Source: Clostridiaceae bacterium (GTDB taxonomy: Bacteria > Bacillota > Clostridia > Lachnospirales > Lachnospiraceae). From it: a DNA stretch of 64,000 bases. A model generated the notes under the pieces. It was not told the DNA's origin and ran no database searches. It worked only from the letters and a program-made list of their open reading frames with translations. This document shows, piece by piece, positions 43,733 to 53,397 of this stretch (its first letter is position 1; each line of letters starts with the position of its first letter). Made by a program: the position numbers and the translations under genes. The stretch spans positions 1 to 64,000 of the forward strand of contig CAJTGF010000005.1 of NCBI GenBank assembly GCA_910575585.1, read 5' to 3'.

Positions 43733-44800
43733 ATGGAGATAAGGATTGAAAGGACCGCCTGTCCCAAGGAAAAACCGGGGCAGAACGATCCGCTTACGTT
43801 CGGGACTATTTTCACGGATCACATGTTTGAGATGGATTATGAGACGGGAAAGGGGTGGCACGATCCCAGGGTGGTGCCTTACCACAAGCTGGAGCTGGAG
43901 CCTTCCGCCATGGTGTTCCATTACGGACAGGAGATGTTTGAGGGCTTAAAAGCCTACAAGGCAGAGGACGGACGGGTCCTTTTGTTCCGCCCGGACAAGA
44001 ACATCCAGCGGGCCAACCGCAGCAACCGGCGTCTGTGCATCCCCGAACTTCCGGAGGATGTGTTTATGGAGGGTCTTAAGGCCGTGGTCCGTCTTGACAA
44101 GGACTGGATCCCCACAAAGCCGGGCACATCTTTGTATGTACGCCCCTTTGCCATCGCTACGGATCCCTTTTTAGGGGTGCGGCCGTCCAACACTTATAAA
44201 TTTATGATCATCCTGTCGCCAGTAGGGGCCTATTACGCAAGCGGCCTTGATCCGGTAAAGATCTGGATTGAGGACGAGTATGTCCGGGCGGTGAAGGGCG
44301 GCATCGGGGAGGCAAAGACAGGAGGCAATTATGTGGCTTCCTTAGCTTCCCAGGTAAAAGCCCATGACGAGGGCTACTCCCAGGTGCTGTGGCTGGACGG
44401 CGTTCACCGCAAGTATATCGAGGAAGTGGGCGCTATGAACATCTTCTTTCAGATCAACGGGACTGTGGTGACGCCAAAGCTAAACGGCAGCATCCTTCCC
44501 GGCGTTACCAGGGATTCGGTCCTGGCCTTGTGCAGGCAGTGGGGTGTTCCTGTAGAGGAGAGACAGATCAGCGTGGACGAGGTGGTATCGGCGGCGGAGT
44601 CAGGACAGTTAGAAGAGTGCTTTGGCACCGGCACCGCGGCGGTGATCTCCCCCGTAGGCCAGCTGCGGTATGAACAGAAACGGATGGCCATCGGCGGCGG
44701 AAAGATCGGGGATTTGACCCAGAAACTTTACGACACCATCACCGGCATACAGCTTGGCAAGGTAACGGGGCCTGACGGCTGGAGCGTGGAAGTGGGATAA
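43733..44800 (+). CDS. ilvE: Branched-chain amino acid aminotransferase
   Basis: 355-aa fold-type IV PLP enzyme making or degrading Leu, Ile and Val by transamination with glutamate. Blocks are FHYGQEMFEGLKAYKAEDG, the catalytic Lys in GGIGEAKTGGNYVAS, EEVGAMNIFF, LNGSILPGVTRDSVL and CFGTGTAAVISPVG. The length suits the eukaryotic/Firmicutes-type long branch. It has its own strong promoter and terminator; no other ilv genes are adjacent. Confidence 0.95.
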   Translation: MEIRIERTACPKEKPGQNDPLTFGTIFTDHMFEMDYETGKGWHDPRVVPYHKLELEPSAMVFHYGQEMFEGLKAYKAEDGRVLLFRPDKNIQRANRSNRRLCIPELPEDVFMEGLKAVVRLDKDWIPTKPGTSLYVRPFAIATDPFLGVRPSNTYKFMIILSPVGAYYASGLDPVKIWIEDEYVRAVKGGIGEAKTGGNYVASLASQVKAHDEGYSQVLWLDGVHRKYIEEVGAMNIFFQINGTVVTPKLNGSILPGVTRDSVLALCRQWGVPVEERQISVDEVVSAAESGQLEECFGTGTAAVISPVGQLRYEQKRMAIGGGKIGDLTQKLYDTITGIQLGKVTGPDGWSVEVG

Positions 44801-44808
44801 GGCGCCAT

Positions 44809-44850
44809 AAGGCATTTGGACTCTGTTTTTAGGGTCCGATGCCTTTTTTT
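44809..44850 (+). terminator. Intrinsic terminator of ilvE
   Basis: GGCAT-TT-GGAC pairs with GTCC-G-ATGCC around a T-rich loop, followed by a run of seven T. Confidence 0.82.
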
Positions 44851-45195
44851 ACAGCTTTCGGGCAGGACGGCGCTGCTTAGGAGAGGGACTTTTCCGCTAA
44901 AACAACCGGCCTTCTTGGGAGAGAAAAATCCCTAATATTAAAAAAACGAAAACAAAATAAATTAATTAGACAAAAGTATTAAATTTTTAGTTTCCTTTTT
45001 CTTCACTTTTTGGTACAATATAGCTATCATGGTCTGCGATCGGGGAAAATAGCAAAAGAAGTGTTTCGGGAGATTTTGGGAGGATTCGCGAAAAAGGCAT
45101 CAGGGCAGACCGATGAAATCATGTTAGGAAGACTATCAGACAGATATTGGCACGGGGAAGTCCAGCTGGTAGGAGAAGAAATGGAGGCTAGTTGT

Positions 45196-47883
45196 ATGGC
45201 ACTTGCAGGGAGTGTTGATTACGGAATGGCAGTTGATCAGGCGAAAGTGGAGGTCTTGTCAGCGCTTTCCAACAAAGTACGGACCCCGATCAGTGTAGTC
45301 CTTGGCAATACAGAAGTTATTATGCGTGAGACAGGGGAGAGCCACACGGCATCCCATGCTATGAATATCCAGGCAGCGGCGAGAACCTTGCTTTTGATGG
45401 TCAATGACATTATGGATCTTGCGGAGATCCATAATAAGACCTTGAAGCTGGAGGAAGGTTCTTTTTCTGTACTCTCCCTTTTACAGGATGTGATCGCCTA
45501 CGCGGAGTACAGCACGGACGAAAAACATCTGGAACTGCGGCTTGACATTGACGAGAAACTGCCGCGGGGATTATGGGGAGACGCCATCAGGTTGACGCAG
45601 ATCTTCAACAACCTGTTGAGCAATGCCATAAAGTATACATCCGAAGGATATGTGGAGTTAAACATCCGGTGGCAGGCGCTTGGTACCGGGGCAAAAGGGG
45701 AATACGGCATTTTGTCCGTCCAGGTAAGGGACACCGGCATCGGCATGAAGGAGGAGACCATAGAAAGGCTTCTTGGCAGATACTCCCCGGACAAGGGGGA
45801 TAGTCCCCGTCAGGCGGAGAATCTGGAGCTGGGCATTTTTATTGTGGAGAGCCTTTTGGATCTGATGGGCAGCAAACTGCAGATCGAGAGCGAGTACGGC
45901 AAAGGCAGCATCTTTTCTTTCTGTGTGGTGCAAAAGATCATGGACCCCGCCTTTGTAGGCAAGCGCAAGAGCAGGCAGAGTCATGACCTGCTGATGCAGA
46001 TGGAGTCGGACCAGAAGATCGTGGCCCCCAGCGCCAGGATCCTTGTGGTGGATGACAGCACCATGAACCAGGATCTGGTCCGGGGGATCCTAAGGGGGAC
46101 CAAGATCAAGATCGACACCGCCATCAACGGGGAGGAAGCCATTGAGAAGCTGGAGGAGCAGCGGTATCATCTGGTGTTTATGGACCACATGATGCCGGTG
46201 ATGGACGGAATGGAGGCCCTAAAGCAGATCCGGGAAAAAGAGCTGTGCCAGGGAGTCCCTGTGGTGGTGCTGACCGCCAACGTGGCCCCAGGGGCCAAGG
46301 AGGAGTATTTGGAAGCCGGTTTTGACGATTACCTTCCAAAGCCTGTGATACCTCAGCAGCTGGAAGCGGCCATCAAGCGCCATCTGCCGAAGCGGCTCAT
46401 ACTGGAGCGGTGGGAGCGGAGCGGCCAGCAGGAGGAGCATTTAGACAGTGATATCCAGTCCCAGCAGGAGCAGTCCCCGTTTTTAGAGCAGTTTTCTTTC
46501 TTGGATACCTCTGTGGGCATGTCGTATTTTTCGGACAACGAAGAGTTTTACTGCGATATGATCCGGTGTTATCTGGAGAACAGCTCCTTTGAGGATATCC
46601 GAAAAAGTTATGAGGAGGAGGACTGGGAGAGTTACCGCATCCTGGTCCACGCCTTAAAGAGTACTTCTTTGTCCATCGGCGCGGTGGAGCTTTCTGGCCA
46701 GGCCAAGGCCCTGGAGATGGCGGCCAAGGAAAATCGGATCAGCGATATCCGAAGAGACCATGACGTGATGATGGAGCGGTTCCACGCCATTTTGGATCAG
46801 ATCCGTCAGGCCCTGGGAGATACCAGGCTGGAGAAGGAGGAGATCCAGTCCGTTCAGGAAGATAAGGCCACCATCCTGGTGGTGGACGACGACGCCATGA
46901 ACCTAAGGATCGCGGAAAAGATGCTGGAATCCCAGTTTCATATTGAGTGCGTCAAGTCGGGCAGGGAGGCTTTGGAGTTTGTAGAGCGGTTCATCCCCAA
47001 CCTGATCCTTTTGGATCTTCATATGCCGGGCATGGACGGGTTCCAGGTTATCGAGGCCCTTCGGGCGCAGGAGGGATACCGGGAGATCCCGGTGATCTTC
47101 CTGACCGCGGACAATGACAGGGATACGGAGATCAAGGGCTTTCGGGAAGGCGCCCTGGACTTTATCACCAAACCGTTTATCGCGGACATCGCCATTTCCA
47201 GGGTCAACCGGATCCTGGAGTTAAGCCGTCTGCAGAAGGATCTTCAGAGAGAGGTAAAGAAGCAGACCAGGACAGCCGAGGAGCGCCGCCAGAAGGTGGA
47301 GCGGCTGTCCAGCCAGATCATGGAAACCCTGGCAGGAACCATCGACGCCAAGGATAAATATACCAAAGGCCACTCCTCCCGAGTGGCGGAATACGCCTTA
47401 AAGATTGCGGAGAAGCTGGGAAAGAGCGAGAAAGAGCAGCAGGATATCTACTATCTGGGTCTGCTCCACGATATCGGCAAGATCGGCATCCCCGACGGCA
47501 TCATCAACAAGACCAGCAGGCTTACGGACGAGGAGTACGAGGTCATTAAGACCCATCCTGCCATTGGAGCGGAGATCCTGGAGAACATCTCGGAGCTGCC
47601 GGAACTGGCTTATGGGGCCAGATGGCATCACGAGCGGTACGACGGAAGAGGGTATCCGGACCATCTCAAAGGGGAGGAGATCCCGGAGATGGCCCGCATC
47701 ATCGGGGTAGCGGACGCCTACGACGCCATGACGTCCAACCGAAGCTACCGCAGCGTTCTGCCCCAAAATGTGGTCCGGGGGGAGATCGAAAAGGGAAAAG
47801 GCAGCCAGTTTGATCCGCTTTTTGCCGATAAGATGCTTGAGATGATCGATGAGGATGTAGACTACCAGATGAGGGAAAAATAA
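45196..47883 (+). CDS. Multidomain signalling protein: HisKA-like/HATPase/REC/Hpt/REC/HD-GYP
   Basis: About 896 aa. Domains in order: a HisKA-like helix pair (LSALSNKVRTPIS), with Asn26 in place of the phospho-accepting His of S-H-E-I-R-T-P; a HATPase with N box NNLLSNAIKYT and DTGIGM but a degraded second glycine box (NLELGIFIV); receiver 1 (ILVVDDSTMNQ, VFMDHMMPVMDG); an Hpt domain with HALKSTSLSIG; receiver 2 (LILLDLHMPGMDG); and a C-terminal HD-GYP domain with LLHDIGKIGIPDG and WHHERYDGRGYP, expected to hydrolyse cyclic di-GMP. No membrane segment. ATG 45196 has GGAGG eight bases upstream; 45181 and 45121 are alternatives, and the frame is open back to a TTG at 45010. The chemoreceptor follows after three bases. 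Confidence 0.9.
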   Translation: MALAGSVDYGMAVDQAKVEVLSALSNKVRTPISVVLGNTEVIMRETGESHTASHAMNIQAAARTLLLMVNDIMDLAEIHNKTLKLEEGSFSVLSLLQDVIAYAEYSTDEKHLELRLDIDEKLPRGLWGDAIRLTQIFNNLLSNAIKYTSEGYVELNIRWQALGTGAKGEYGILSVQVRDTGIGMKEETIERLLGRYSPDKGDSPRQAENLELGIFIVESLLDLMGSKLQIESEYGKGSIFSFCVVQKIMDPAFVGKRKSRQSHDLLMQMESDQKIVAPSARILVVDDSTMNQDLVRGILRGTKIKIDTAINGEEAIEKLEEQRYHLVFMDHMMPVMDGMEALKQIREKELCQGVPVVVLTANVAPGAKEEYLEAGFDDYLPKPVIPQQLEAAIKRHLPKRLILERWERSGQQEEHLDSDIQSQQEQSPFLEQFSFLDTSVGMSYFSDNEEFYCDMIRCYLENSSFEDIRKSYEEEDWESYRILVHALKSTSLSIGAVELSGQAKALEMAAKENRISDIRRDHDVMMERFHAILDQIRQALGDTRLEKEEIQSVQEDKATILVVDDDAMNLRIAEKMLESQFHIECVKSGREALEFVERFIPNLILLDLHMPGMDGFQVIEALRAQEGYREIPVIFLTADNDRDTEIKGFREGALDFITKPFIADIAISRVNRILELSRLQKDLQREVKKQTRTAEERRQKVERLSSQIMETLAGTIDAKDKYTKGHSSRVAEYALKIAEKLGKSEKEQQDIYYLGLLHDIGKIGIPDGIINKTSRLTDEEYEVIKTHPAIGAEILENISELPELAYGARWHHERYDGRGYPDHLKGEEIPEMARIIGVADAYDAMTSNRSYRSVLPQNVVRGEIEKGKGSQFDPLFADKMLEMIDEDVDYQMREK

Positions 47884-47886
47884 GAG

Positions 47887-49866
47887 ATGAAAGAAAAAAA
47901 GAAAAGTATTCGAGGAAAGATTACCAGGTGTCTGATCCTGTCGGTGCTGGCCGCAGTGGGGGCTGTGGGCATATCCAGCATCTGGCTGAACTATACCAGC
48001 ACCGTTGCCACGGTGGAGCAGATGATGACCCAGAGCGCGGTCCTTGCGGCAGAGCGGGTGGAGCAGGAATTGACGGCCTACAAAAACGTGGCTATGGATA
48101 CGGGATGCATCTCCCAGCTGGCTGCCGGGACCACCACGGTGGCAAAAAAGCAGTCCATTATTGACCAGAGGGTGGCTATGCACGGATTTCAGAGGGGCAA
48201 TGTCATCGATCCCTTCGGCGTCAGCATCTTTGACGGCAAGGACTACTCGGACCGGGAGTATGTAAAGCAGGCCATGGCAGGCAATACCTGCGTGTCCGAG
48301 CCGATCATCAGCAAGATCACGGGGGAACGGTCCATCATCGTGGCTGCCCCCTTATATTCCGGCGGCAGCTACGGTTCCTCCGTTGCGGGGGTGATCTATT
48401 TCGTTCCTCCCGAGACGTTTCTCAATACCATCGTATCCTCCATCAAGGTCAGCGAAAACAGCCGGGCCTACATGATCAATCGATCCGGCGACACCATTGC
48501 GGACATGACCCTTGACACGGTCATGACCCAGAATATTGGAAAGGAAGCCCAAAGCGACCCGTCTTTAAAGGAATTGGCCCAGATCCATGAGGCCATGAGC
48601 CGGGGAGAGGTAGGGTTCGGCCAGTACAAAAGCGGCGGCCATCCTATGTTCGCGGCCTATGCGCCGGTGGCGGGAACGGACGGCTGGAGCGTGGCCATTA
48701 CGGCGCCTCAGGCCGACTACCTGGCCGGGACCATCGGCGGCATCTATATCAATGTGGCAGTGATCGCGCTTTCGGTGCTCTTTACCAGCATCGTGGCTTT
48801 CTGGCTGGCGGGAAATATCAGCGTGCCCATGAAAGCCTGCGCAGACCGGATGCGGCTTTTGGTGGAGGGAGATCTGGATTCCGCGGTACCCCAGGTAACA
48901 AGCAGCGACGAAACCGGCATGCTTGCCGCGTCCACCGGGGAGCTGGTAGAGGGCCTTCGGACGATTATCAATGATATCGACTATCTCTTAGGCCAGATGG
49001 CCAGACAGAACCTGAATGTAAATTCCGGCCATGAGGAAGCTTATGTGGGCAGTTTCCGCAATATCCTTTTATCCATCGGCAACATGAAACAACAGTTAAG
49101 CGGCACCATACACCAGATCAACCGCTCCGCGGAACAGGTATCGGCGGCCAGCGAACATGTATCCGTCAGCGCCCAGTCCTTAAGCCATGGAGCGGCGCAG
49201 CAGACCAGCTCCGTAGAGGAGCTGGCATCCCAGATCCACGAGATCGCCGATCAGGCCAAGGATACGGCCATGGGCGCTTCCAAGGCCAGGGAGCAGACCC
49301 ACCTGGCCGGGGAGAAGGTCTCTGCCTGCAACCAGCAGATGCAGGAGCTGATGGAGGCCATGGACCGGATCCGCGCCAGCTCCGACGAGATCGGAAAGAT
49401 CATCAAGACCATAGAAGATATCGCTTTCCAGACCAATATCCTGGCTTTGAATGCCGCTGTGGAGGCGGCCAGAGCCGGCAGCGCCGGCAAAGGCTTTGCC
49501 GTGGTGGCGGACGAGGTGCGCAACCTGGCAGGCAAGTCCGCCCAGGCATCTAAGAACACGTCCCAGCTGATCGAACACTCCGCAATGGCAGTACAGACGG
49601 GGACCGAAATCGCCAGCCACACGGCTGCCACCCTTTTGGGGATCGTGACCAGCATGGATGACGTGGTAAGCTCCATTGACAGGATCGCCGGTGTGTCCGG
49701 GGAGCAGTCCAACGCGGTCACCCAGGTGACAGAAGGGATCAGCCAGATCTCCGATGTGGTGCTCAACAACAGCGCCACGGCGGAAAAGAGCGCGGCTGCC
49801 AGCCAGGAGCTGTCCGCGGAGGCGGAAGGGCTAAAGAAGCTGGTGGATCAGTTTACCTTGGCGTAA
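47887..49866 (+). CDS. Methyl-accepting chemotaxis protein with Cache sensor
   Basis: 659-aa transmembrane chemoreceptor. A first membrane helix lies at about 12-32 and a second at about 285-305 ([20 protein letters not shown]). Between them is a double-Cache-like ligand domain ([38 protein letters not shown]). HAMP follows, then the signalling hairpin with the conserved tip [20 protein letters not shown] and [19 protein letters not shown], which binds CheA/CheW. It is co-transcribed with the HD-GYP protein. No che genes are present locally. The ligand is unknown. Confidence 0.94.
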   Translation: MKEKKKSIRGKITRCLILSVLAAVGAVGISSIWLNYTSTVATVEQMMTQSAVLAAERVEQELTAYKNVAMDTGCISQLAAGTTTVAKKQSIIDQRVAMHGFQRGNVIDPFGVSIFDGKDYSDREYVKQAMAGNTCVSEPIISKITGERSIIVAAPLYSGGSYGSSVAGVIYFVPPETFLNTIVSSIKVSENSRAYMINRSGDTIADMTLDTVMTQNIGKEAQSDPSLKELAQIHEAMSRGEVGFGQYKSGGHPMFAAYAPVAGTDGWSVAITAPQADYLAGTIGGIYINVAVIALSVLFTSIVAFWLAGNISVPMKACADRMRLLVEGDLDSAVPQVTSSDETGMLAASTGELVEGLRTIINDIDYLLGQMARQNLNVNSGHEEAYVGSFRNILLSIGNMKQQLSGTIHQINRSAEQVSAASEHVSVSAQSLSHGAAQQTSSVEELASQIHEIADQAKDTAMGASKAREQTHLAGEKVSACNQQMQELMEAMDRIRASSDEIGKIIKTIEDIAFQTNILALNAAVEAARAGSAGKGFAVVADEVRNLAGKSAQASKNTSQLIEHSAMAVQTGTEIASHTAATLLGIVTSMDDVVSSIDRIAGVSGEQSNAVTQVTEGISQISDVVLNNSATAEKSAAASQELSAEAEGLKKLVDQFTLA

Positions 49867-49938
49867 TGCCAGCAAAGTCCATATCCGGCCGGCGGCCCCG
49901 GCAGTCATAGCAAAATAAAGAAAGTTTAAGGAGATATT

Positions 49939-51342
49939 ATGTACAGAAAAGAGATTGACGCGTATCTTGACAGCCACACTTCCCAGATGGTGGAGGATAT
50001 TTTTACTCTGTGCCGCATCAACAGCGAACGGATGCCGAAAGAGGAGGGCATGCCTTACGGAAAGGGAGCCAAAGAAGCCCTTGACGCAGCTCTCAAAATG
50101 GCAGAGGGGTATGGCTTCCAGGTGCGCAATTACGACAACTACGTGGGGACCGCGGATTTAAACGACGAGGAAACCCAGCTGGATATCCTGGCCCACCTGG
50201 ACGTGGTTCCGGCGGGAGAGGGATGGCAGGTGACAGGGCCTTTTGAGCCTGTAGAACGGGACGGACGCCTTTACGGCAGGGGAACGGCCGACGACAAAGG
50301 CCCGGCTGTAGCGGCTCTCTACGCCATGAGGGCGGTGAAAGAACTGGGCATCCCTTTAAAGAAAAATGTGCGCCTTATTGTAGGAACGGATGAGGAATGC
50401 GGCAGTTCGGATATTGAGCATTACTACAAGATCGAAAAGGAAGCGCCTATGACGTTCTCGCCGGACGCGGAATTTCCGGTGATCAACGTGGAAAAAGGCG
50501 GTCTGGCCGCCCATTTTACCGGTTCCTTTGAGAAATCCTGCCACAAAGCAAGGCTTGTGTCCCTTGACGCCGGCATCAAGATCAACGTAGTGCCTGCCAA
50601 GGCATTTGCCGCAGTGGAAGGTCTGTCCATGGAGACTCTTGAGGAGGCGGCAGAAGCGGCTGCGAAGGAGACCGGGATCAGCTTTTCCTTTGTTGAGGAA
50701 GGAAGCCTTATAAAGATCACGGCCCAGGGCGTCAACGCCCACGCGGCCCACCCGGAAGGCGGCAACAACGCGCTTACGGGGCTGCTTTCCTACGTATGCA
50801 TGCTTCCTCTGGGGGACTGCGCCCAGATCAAGCGCCTGAAAGGGCTTATGGAGCTGATTCCTCACGGAGATCTGTACGGAAGGGCCATGGGCGTTGCCAT
50901 GGAGGACGAGATCTCCGGAAAGCTGACCCTGGCTTTCAGTATGCTGAATGTGACCGAGGATCATCTGGAGGGCCATTTTGACAGCCGCTGTCCCATCTGC
51001 TCCACCAAAGACAATGTACTGGCAGTGGTGAAGGAGAAATTTCTGTCTATTGGCCTGACGCTCCACAACGACTCCATGAAGCCGCCCCATTATGTGGACG
51101 GAAACGGAGTGTTTGTGCAGACGCTGCTGAAGGCCTACGAGAACTATACCGGGAGAAAGGGGCAGTGTCTCTACACCGGCGGCGGCACCTATGTCCATGA
51201 GTTAAAGAACGGGGTGGCCTTCGGAGCGGCCATGCCGGGGACGGACAACCACATGCACGGGGCCGACGAGTTTGCGGTCCTTGAAGAGCTTTTGGTCAGC
51301 GCCAAGATCTTTGCCCAGGTCATTGTGGATCTGTGTTCGTGA
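49939..51342 (+). CDS. pepV: Dipeptidase PepV-like (M20 family)
   Basis: 467-aa metallodipeptidase of the PepV/Sapep type, acting on dipeptides in the cytoplasm. Metal and catalytic blocks are DILAHLDVVPAGEG, YGRGTADDKGPAV, VGTDEECGSSD, TFSPDAEFPVIN, GVNAHAAHPEGG, YTGGGTYVHEL and MPGTDNHMHGADEF. The length is standard. The methionine transport unit begins just after it and has its own promoter. Confidence 0.94.
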   Translation: MYRKEIDAYLDSHTSQMVEDIFTLCRINSERMPKEEGMPYGKGAKEALDAALKMAEGYGFQVRNYDNYVGTADLNDEETQLDILAHLDVVPAGEGWQVTGPFEPVERDGRLYGRGTADDKGPAVAALYAMRAVKELGIPLKKNVRLIVGTDEECGSSDIEHYYKIEKEAPMTFSPDAEFPVINVEKGGLAAHFTGSFEKSCHKARLVSLDAGIKINVVPAKAFAAVEGLSMETLEEAAEAAAKETGISFSFVEEGSLIKITAQGVNAHAAHPEGGNNALTGLLSYVCMLPLGDCAQIKRLKGLMELIPHGDLYGRAMGVAMEDEISGKLTLAFSMLNVTEDHLEGHFDSRCPICSTKDNVLAVVKEKFLSIGLTLHNDSMKPPHYVDGNGVFVQTLLKAYENYTGRKGQCLYTGGGTYVHELKNGVAFGAAMPGTDNHMHGADEFAVLEELLVSAKIFAQVIVDLCS

Positions 51343-51360
51343 CAAATCCGCAAAAAGAAC

Positions 51361-51389
51361 TTGACAAGACCGCTTTAAGGGAGTAGAAT
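51361..51389 (+). promoter_or_regulatory. Promoter of the metNIQ leader
   Basis: TTGACA (51361-51366), a 17-base spacer and TAGAAT (51384-51389). Transcription would start near 51396, just ahead of the leader peptide's ribosome site. Confidence 0.85.
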
Positions 51390-51421
51390 ACCACACATAG
51401 AAAAATTTTGGAGGAACTGCA

Positions 51422-51520
51422 ATGTACAATTCAAAGTCCATGATGATGAATATGTGTATGACAGACGGCATGATGGTCATGTGCCGTGTGTTCATGCGCG
51501 TACAATTCAGTGGAGTTTGA
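51422..51520 (+). CDS. Methionine-rich leader peptide of metNIQ
   Basis: A 32-codon ORF with GGAGG at 51410-51414, seven bases before its ATG. The peptide starts MYNSKSMMMNMCMTDGMMVM and has ten Met in 32 residues, a density far above chance and just what a ribosome-sensing attenuator for methionine would need. It lies between a strong promoter and an intrinsic terminator that precedes the methionine transporter genes. A 10-base repeat, GTACAATTCA, occurs at 51424-51433 and 51500-51509, near both ends of the ORF. The role is inferred from layout and codon content. Confidence 0.8.
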   Translation: MYNSKSMMMNMCMTDGMMVMCRVFMRVQFSGV

Positions 51521-51541
51521 AGGTCTTGTAGGGACGACAGT

Positions 51542-51640
51542 GCTTGCGGAGGAAGAGCAGAAAGGCGTGGGAGAGTTACGCATCTGCTTTTCCCCCGGTG
51601 ATGGAGTGTCAGCCGTAAGTCTATGGGACTTACGGCTTTT
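51542..51640 (+). terminator. Attenuator: terminator and possible antiterminator before metN
   Basis: The terminator has an 11-bp perfect stem, 51611-51621 with 51627-51637, a five-base loop and a run of five T. GCTTGCGG (51542-51549) can pair with CCGTAAGT (51613-51620, two wobble pairs), which would destroy the terminator's 5' arm. A middle hairpin (51552-51561 with 51583-51592, one wobble) would sit inside that alternative fold. The terminator stands between the leader peptide and metN, so readthrough must be regulated for metNIQ to be expressed from this promoter. Confidence 0.75.
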
Positions 51641-51670
51641 TGGGTTGCTTTAAGAGGAATGGAGGGTATT

Positions 51671-52684
51671 ATGGAACAGCCAATCATCCAGATCAAAGGT
51701 CTGGGAAAAGAGTTTCAGACAACAGAAGGAAAGGTCCGGGCTCTGGGCGACATCAATCTGGATATTCAATCCGGCGAAGTGTTTGGCATCATAGGCTTAA
51801 GCGGAGCCGGCAAGAGCACGCTGGTGCGGTGCATCAACTTTCTGGAAGTCCCCACCGAGGGGGAAGTGCTTTTTGAGGGAGAGAGTCTGGGCAGTATGAA
51901 CCCGGCCAGACTCCGCAGGACGAGACAGTCCATGGGCATGATCTTTCAGCAGTTTAACCTTCTGGCCCAGAGGAGTGTGGTGAGGAATATATGCTTTCCC
52001 TTAGAGCTTACGGGAACGCCCAAGTCAGAAGCCAAAAAGAGGGCCATGGAGCTTCTAAAGACCGTAGGGCTGGAGGACAAGGCCGGGGCATATCCGGCAC
52101 AGCTGTCAGGAGGCCAGAAGCAGCGAGTGGCTATTGCCAGGGCCCTTGCCACCAATCCTAAGGTGATCCTCTGTGACGAGGCCACCAGCGCCCTGGATCC
52201 CAACACCACCAAGTCTATATTAGGGCTTTTAAAGGAGATCAACAAGACCATGGGCGTGACCGTTATCGTCATTACCCACGAGATGGCGGTGATCGAGGCC
52301 ATCTGCGACAGGGTGGCCATCATCGACAAGAGCCAGATCGCGGAGGTGGGCAAGGTGTCGGAGATCTTTTCGGAGCCAAAGTCCAAGATCGGCCGCCAGC
52401 TGATCCTGGGCGATGCGGCCAGGCAGGTAAAGTTCGGAGGTTCCAGGCAGATCCGCATCATCTTTGACGGCAGGGAATCCACGGAGCCGGTGATCTCCAA
52501 CATGGTGCTGGCCTGCAAGACGCCGGTGAACATTATGTATGCCCAGACCAGGGATGTGGGCGGCACCGCCATGGGACAGATGATCGTCCAGCTGCCCGGC
52601 GACGAGGCGGAAGCTGACAGGGCCCTGCGCTATTTGGAGACATCCAAGATTCCCTATGAGGAGGTAACGGAACATGACATTTGA
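51671..52684 (+). CDS. metN: Methionine ABC transporter ATP-binding protein
   Basis: 337-aa ATPase of the MetNIQ importer. Walker A is GLSGAGKSTLVRC, the signature is LSGGQKQRVAIARAL and Walker B is VILCDEATSALDP. The C-terminal NIL/ACT-like domain (about 260-337) binds methionine and inhibits transport when it is abundant. ATG 51671 follows GGAGGG; the longer frame to 51623 overlaps the terminator. It overlaps metI by 11 bases. Confidence 0.95.
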   Translation: MEQPIIQIKGLGKEFQTTEGKVRALGDINLDIQSGEVFGIIGLSGAGKSTLVRCINFLEVPTEGEVLFEGESLGSMNPARLRRTRQSMGMIFQQFNLLAQRSVVRNICFPLELTGTPKSEAKKRAMELLKTVGLEDKAGAYPAQLSGGQKQRVAIARALATNPKVILCDEATSALDPNTTKSILGLLKEINKTMGVTVIVITHEMAVIEAICDRVAIIDKSQIAEVGKVSEIFSEPKSKIGRQLILGDAARQVKFGGSRQIRIIFDGRESTEPVISNMVLACKTPVNIMYAQTRDVGGTAMGQMIVQLPGDEAEADRALRYLETSKIPYEEVTEHDI

Positions 52685-53339
52685 CGCTGCTACGATACAG
52701 ATGTTAAAAACAGGCATCTGGGAGACTTTTTATATGGTTTTTTTATCTTCGCTGCTGGCCTATGTGATCGGGCTGCCTTTAGGGATCGTGCTGGTATGCA
52801 CGGACACCGACGGCATCCATCCCATGCCTGCGGTCCAGAAGATCCTGGGGACGGTGATCAACCTTCTTCGGTCCGTGCCCTTTTTGATCCTTCTGTTCAT
52901 TGTCCTGCCTCTGTCCAAGATGGTCATCGGCACCCGGATCGGCTCGCCGGCCATGGTGATCCCTTTGACCATCGCGGCAGGTCCTTATGTGGCCAGGGTG
53001 GTGGAATCCTCTCTGCGGGAGATCGACGGCGGGGTAGTGGAGGCAGCCAAGTCCATGGGCGCTTCGGACTGGCAGATCATCTGGAAGGTGCTCCTTCCGG
53101 AGTGCAGGCCGTCTTTGTTAGTGGGCGGGGCTCTGGCGGTGACCACCATCTTAAGCTACTCGGCCATGGCAGGTTTTGTGGGCGGCGGCGGCGTAGGGGC
53201 CATTGCCATCAACTATGGGTATTACCGCTATGAGGCGGGCCTGATGTGGGTGTCCGTGGTGCTTCTTGTGGTGATGGTGCAGATTATCCAGGAGATTGGC
53301 ATGCGGATGTCCAGAAAAGGGGACAAGCGGATACGGTGA
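52674..53339 (+). CDS. metI: Methionine ABC transporter permease
   Basis: 221-aa inner-membrane permease with about five helices. The cytoplasmic EAA loop reads DGGVVEAAKSMGASDWQIIW and contacts MetN. The length is typical of MetI. It overlaps metN, which suggests coupled translation, and is followed by metQ. Confidence 0.94.
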   Translation: MTFDAATIQMLKTGIWETFYMVFLSSLLAYVIGLPLGIVLVCTDTDGIHPMPAVQKILGTVINLLRSVPFLILLFIVLPLSKMVIGTRIGSPAMVIPLTIAAGPYVARVVESSLREIDGGVVEAAKSMGASDWQIIWKVLLPECRPSLLVGGALAVTTILSYSAMAGFVGGGGVGAIAINYGYYRYEAGLMWVSVVLLVVMVQIIQEIGMRMSRKGDKRIR

Positions 53340-53397
53340 CCGATTATAGGAGCCTGCGGGCTTTTATGATAAAATAAAAAAAGAGGAGATCACGATT

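Noticed and set aside
45010-45195. TTG-initiated extension of the HD-GYP regulator
   Set aside because: The TTG lies in the promoter-like TTGGTACAATATAG stretch and has no ribosome site; ATG 45196 or 45181 has one. The frame is open, so a start at 45121 cannot be fully excluded.
51343-51670. S-box (SAM) riboswitch or Met T-box before metN
   Set aside because: I looked for the S-box AGAGA/GGAGGGA-type core and for the T-box GGTGGTACCGCG block and found neither; the leader ORF and terminator explain the region better.
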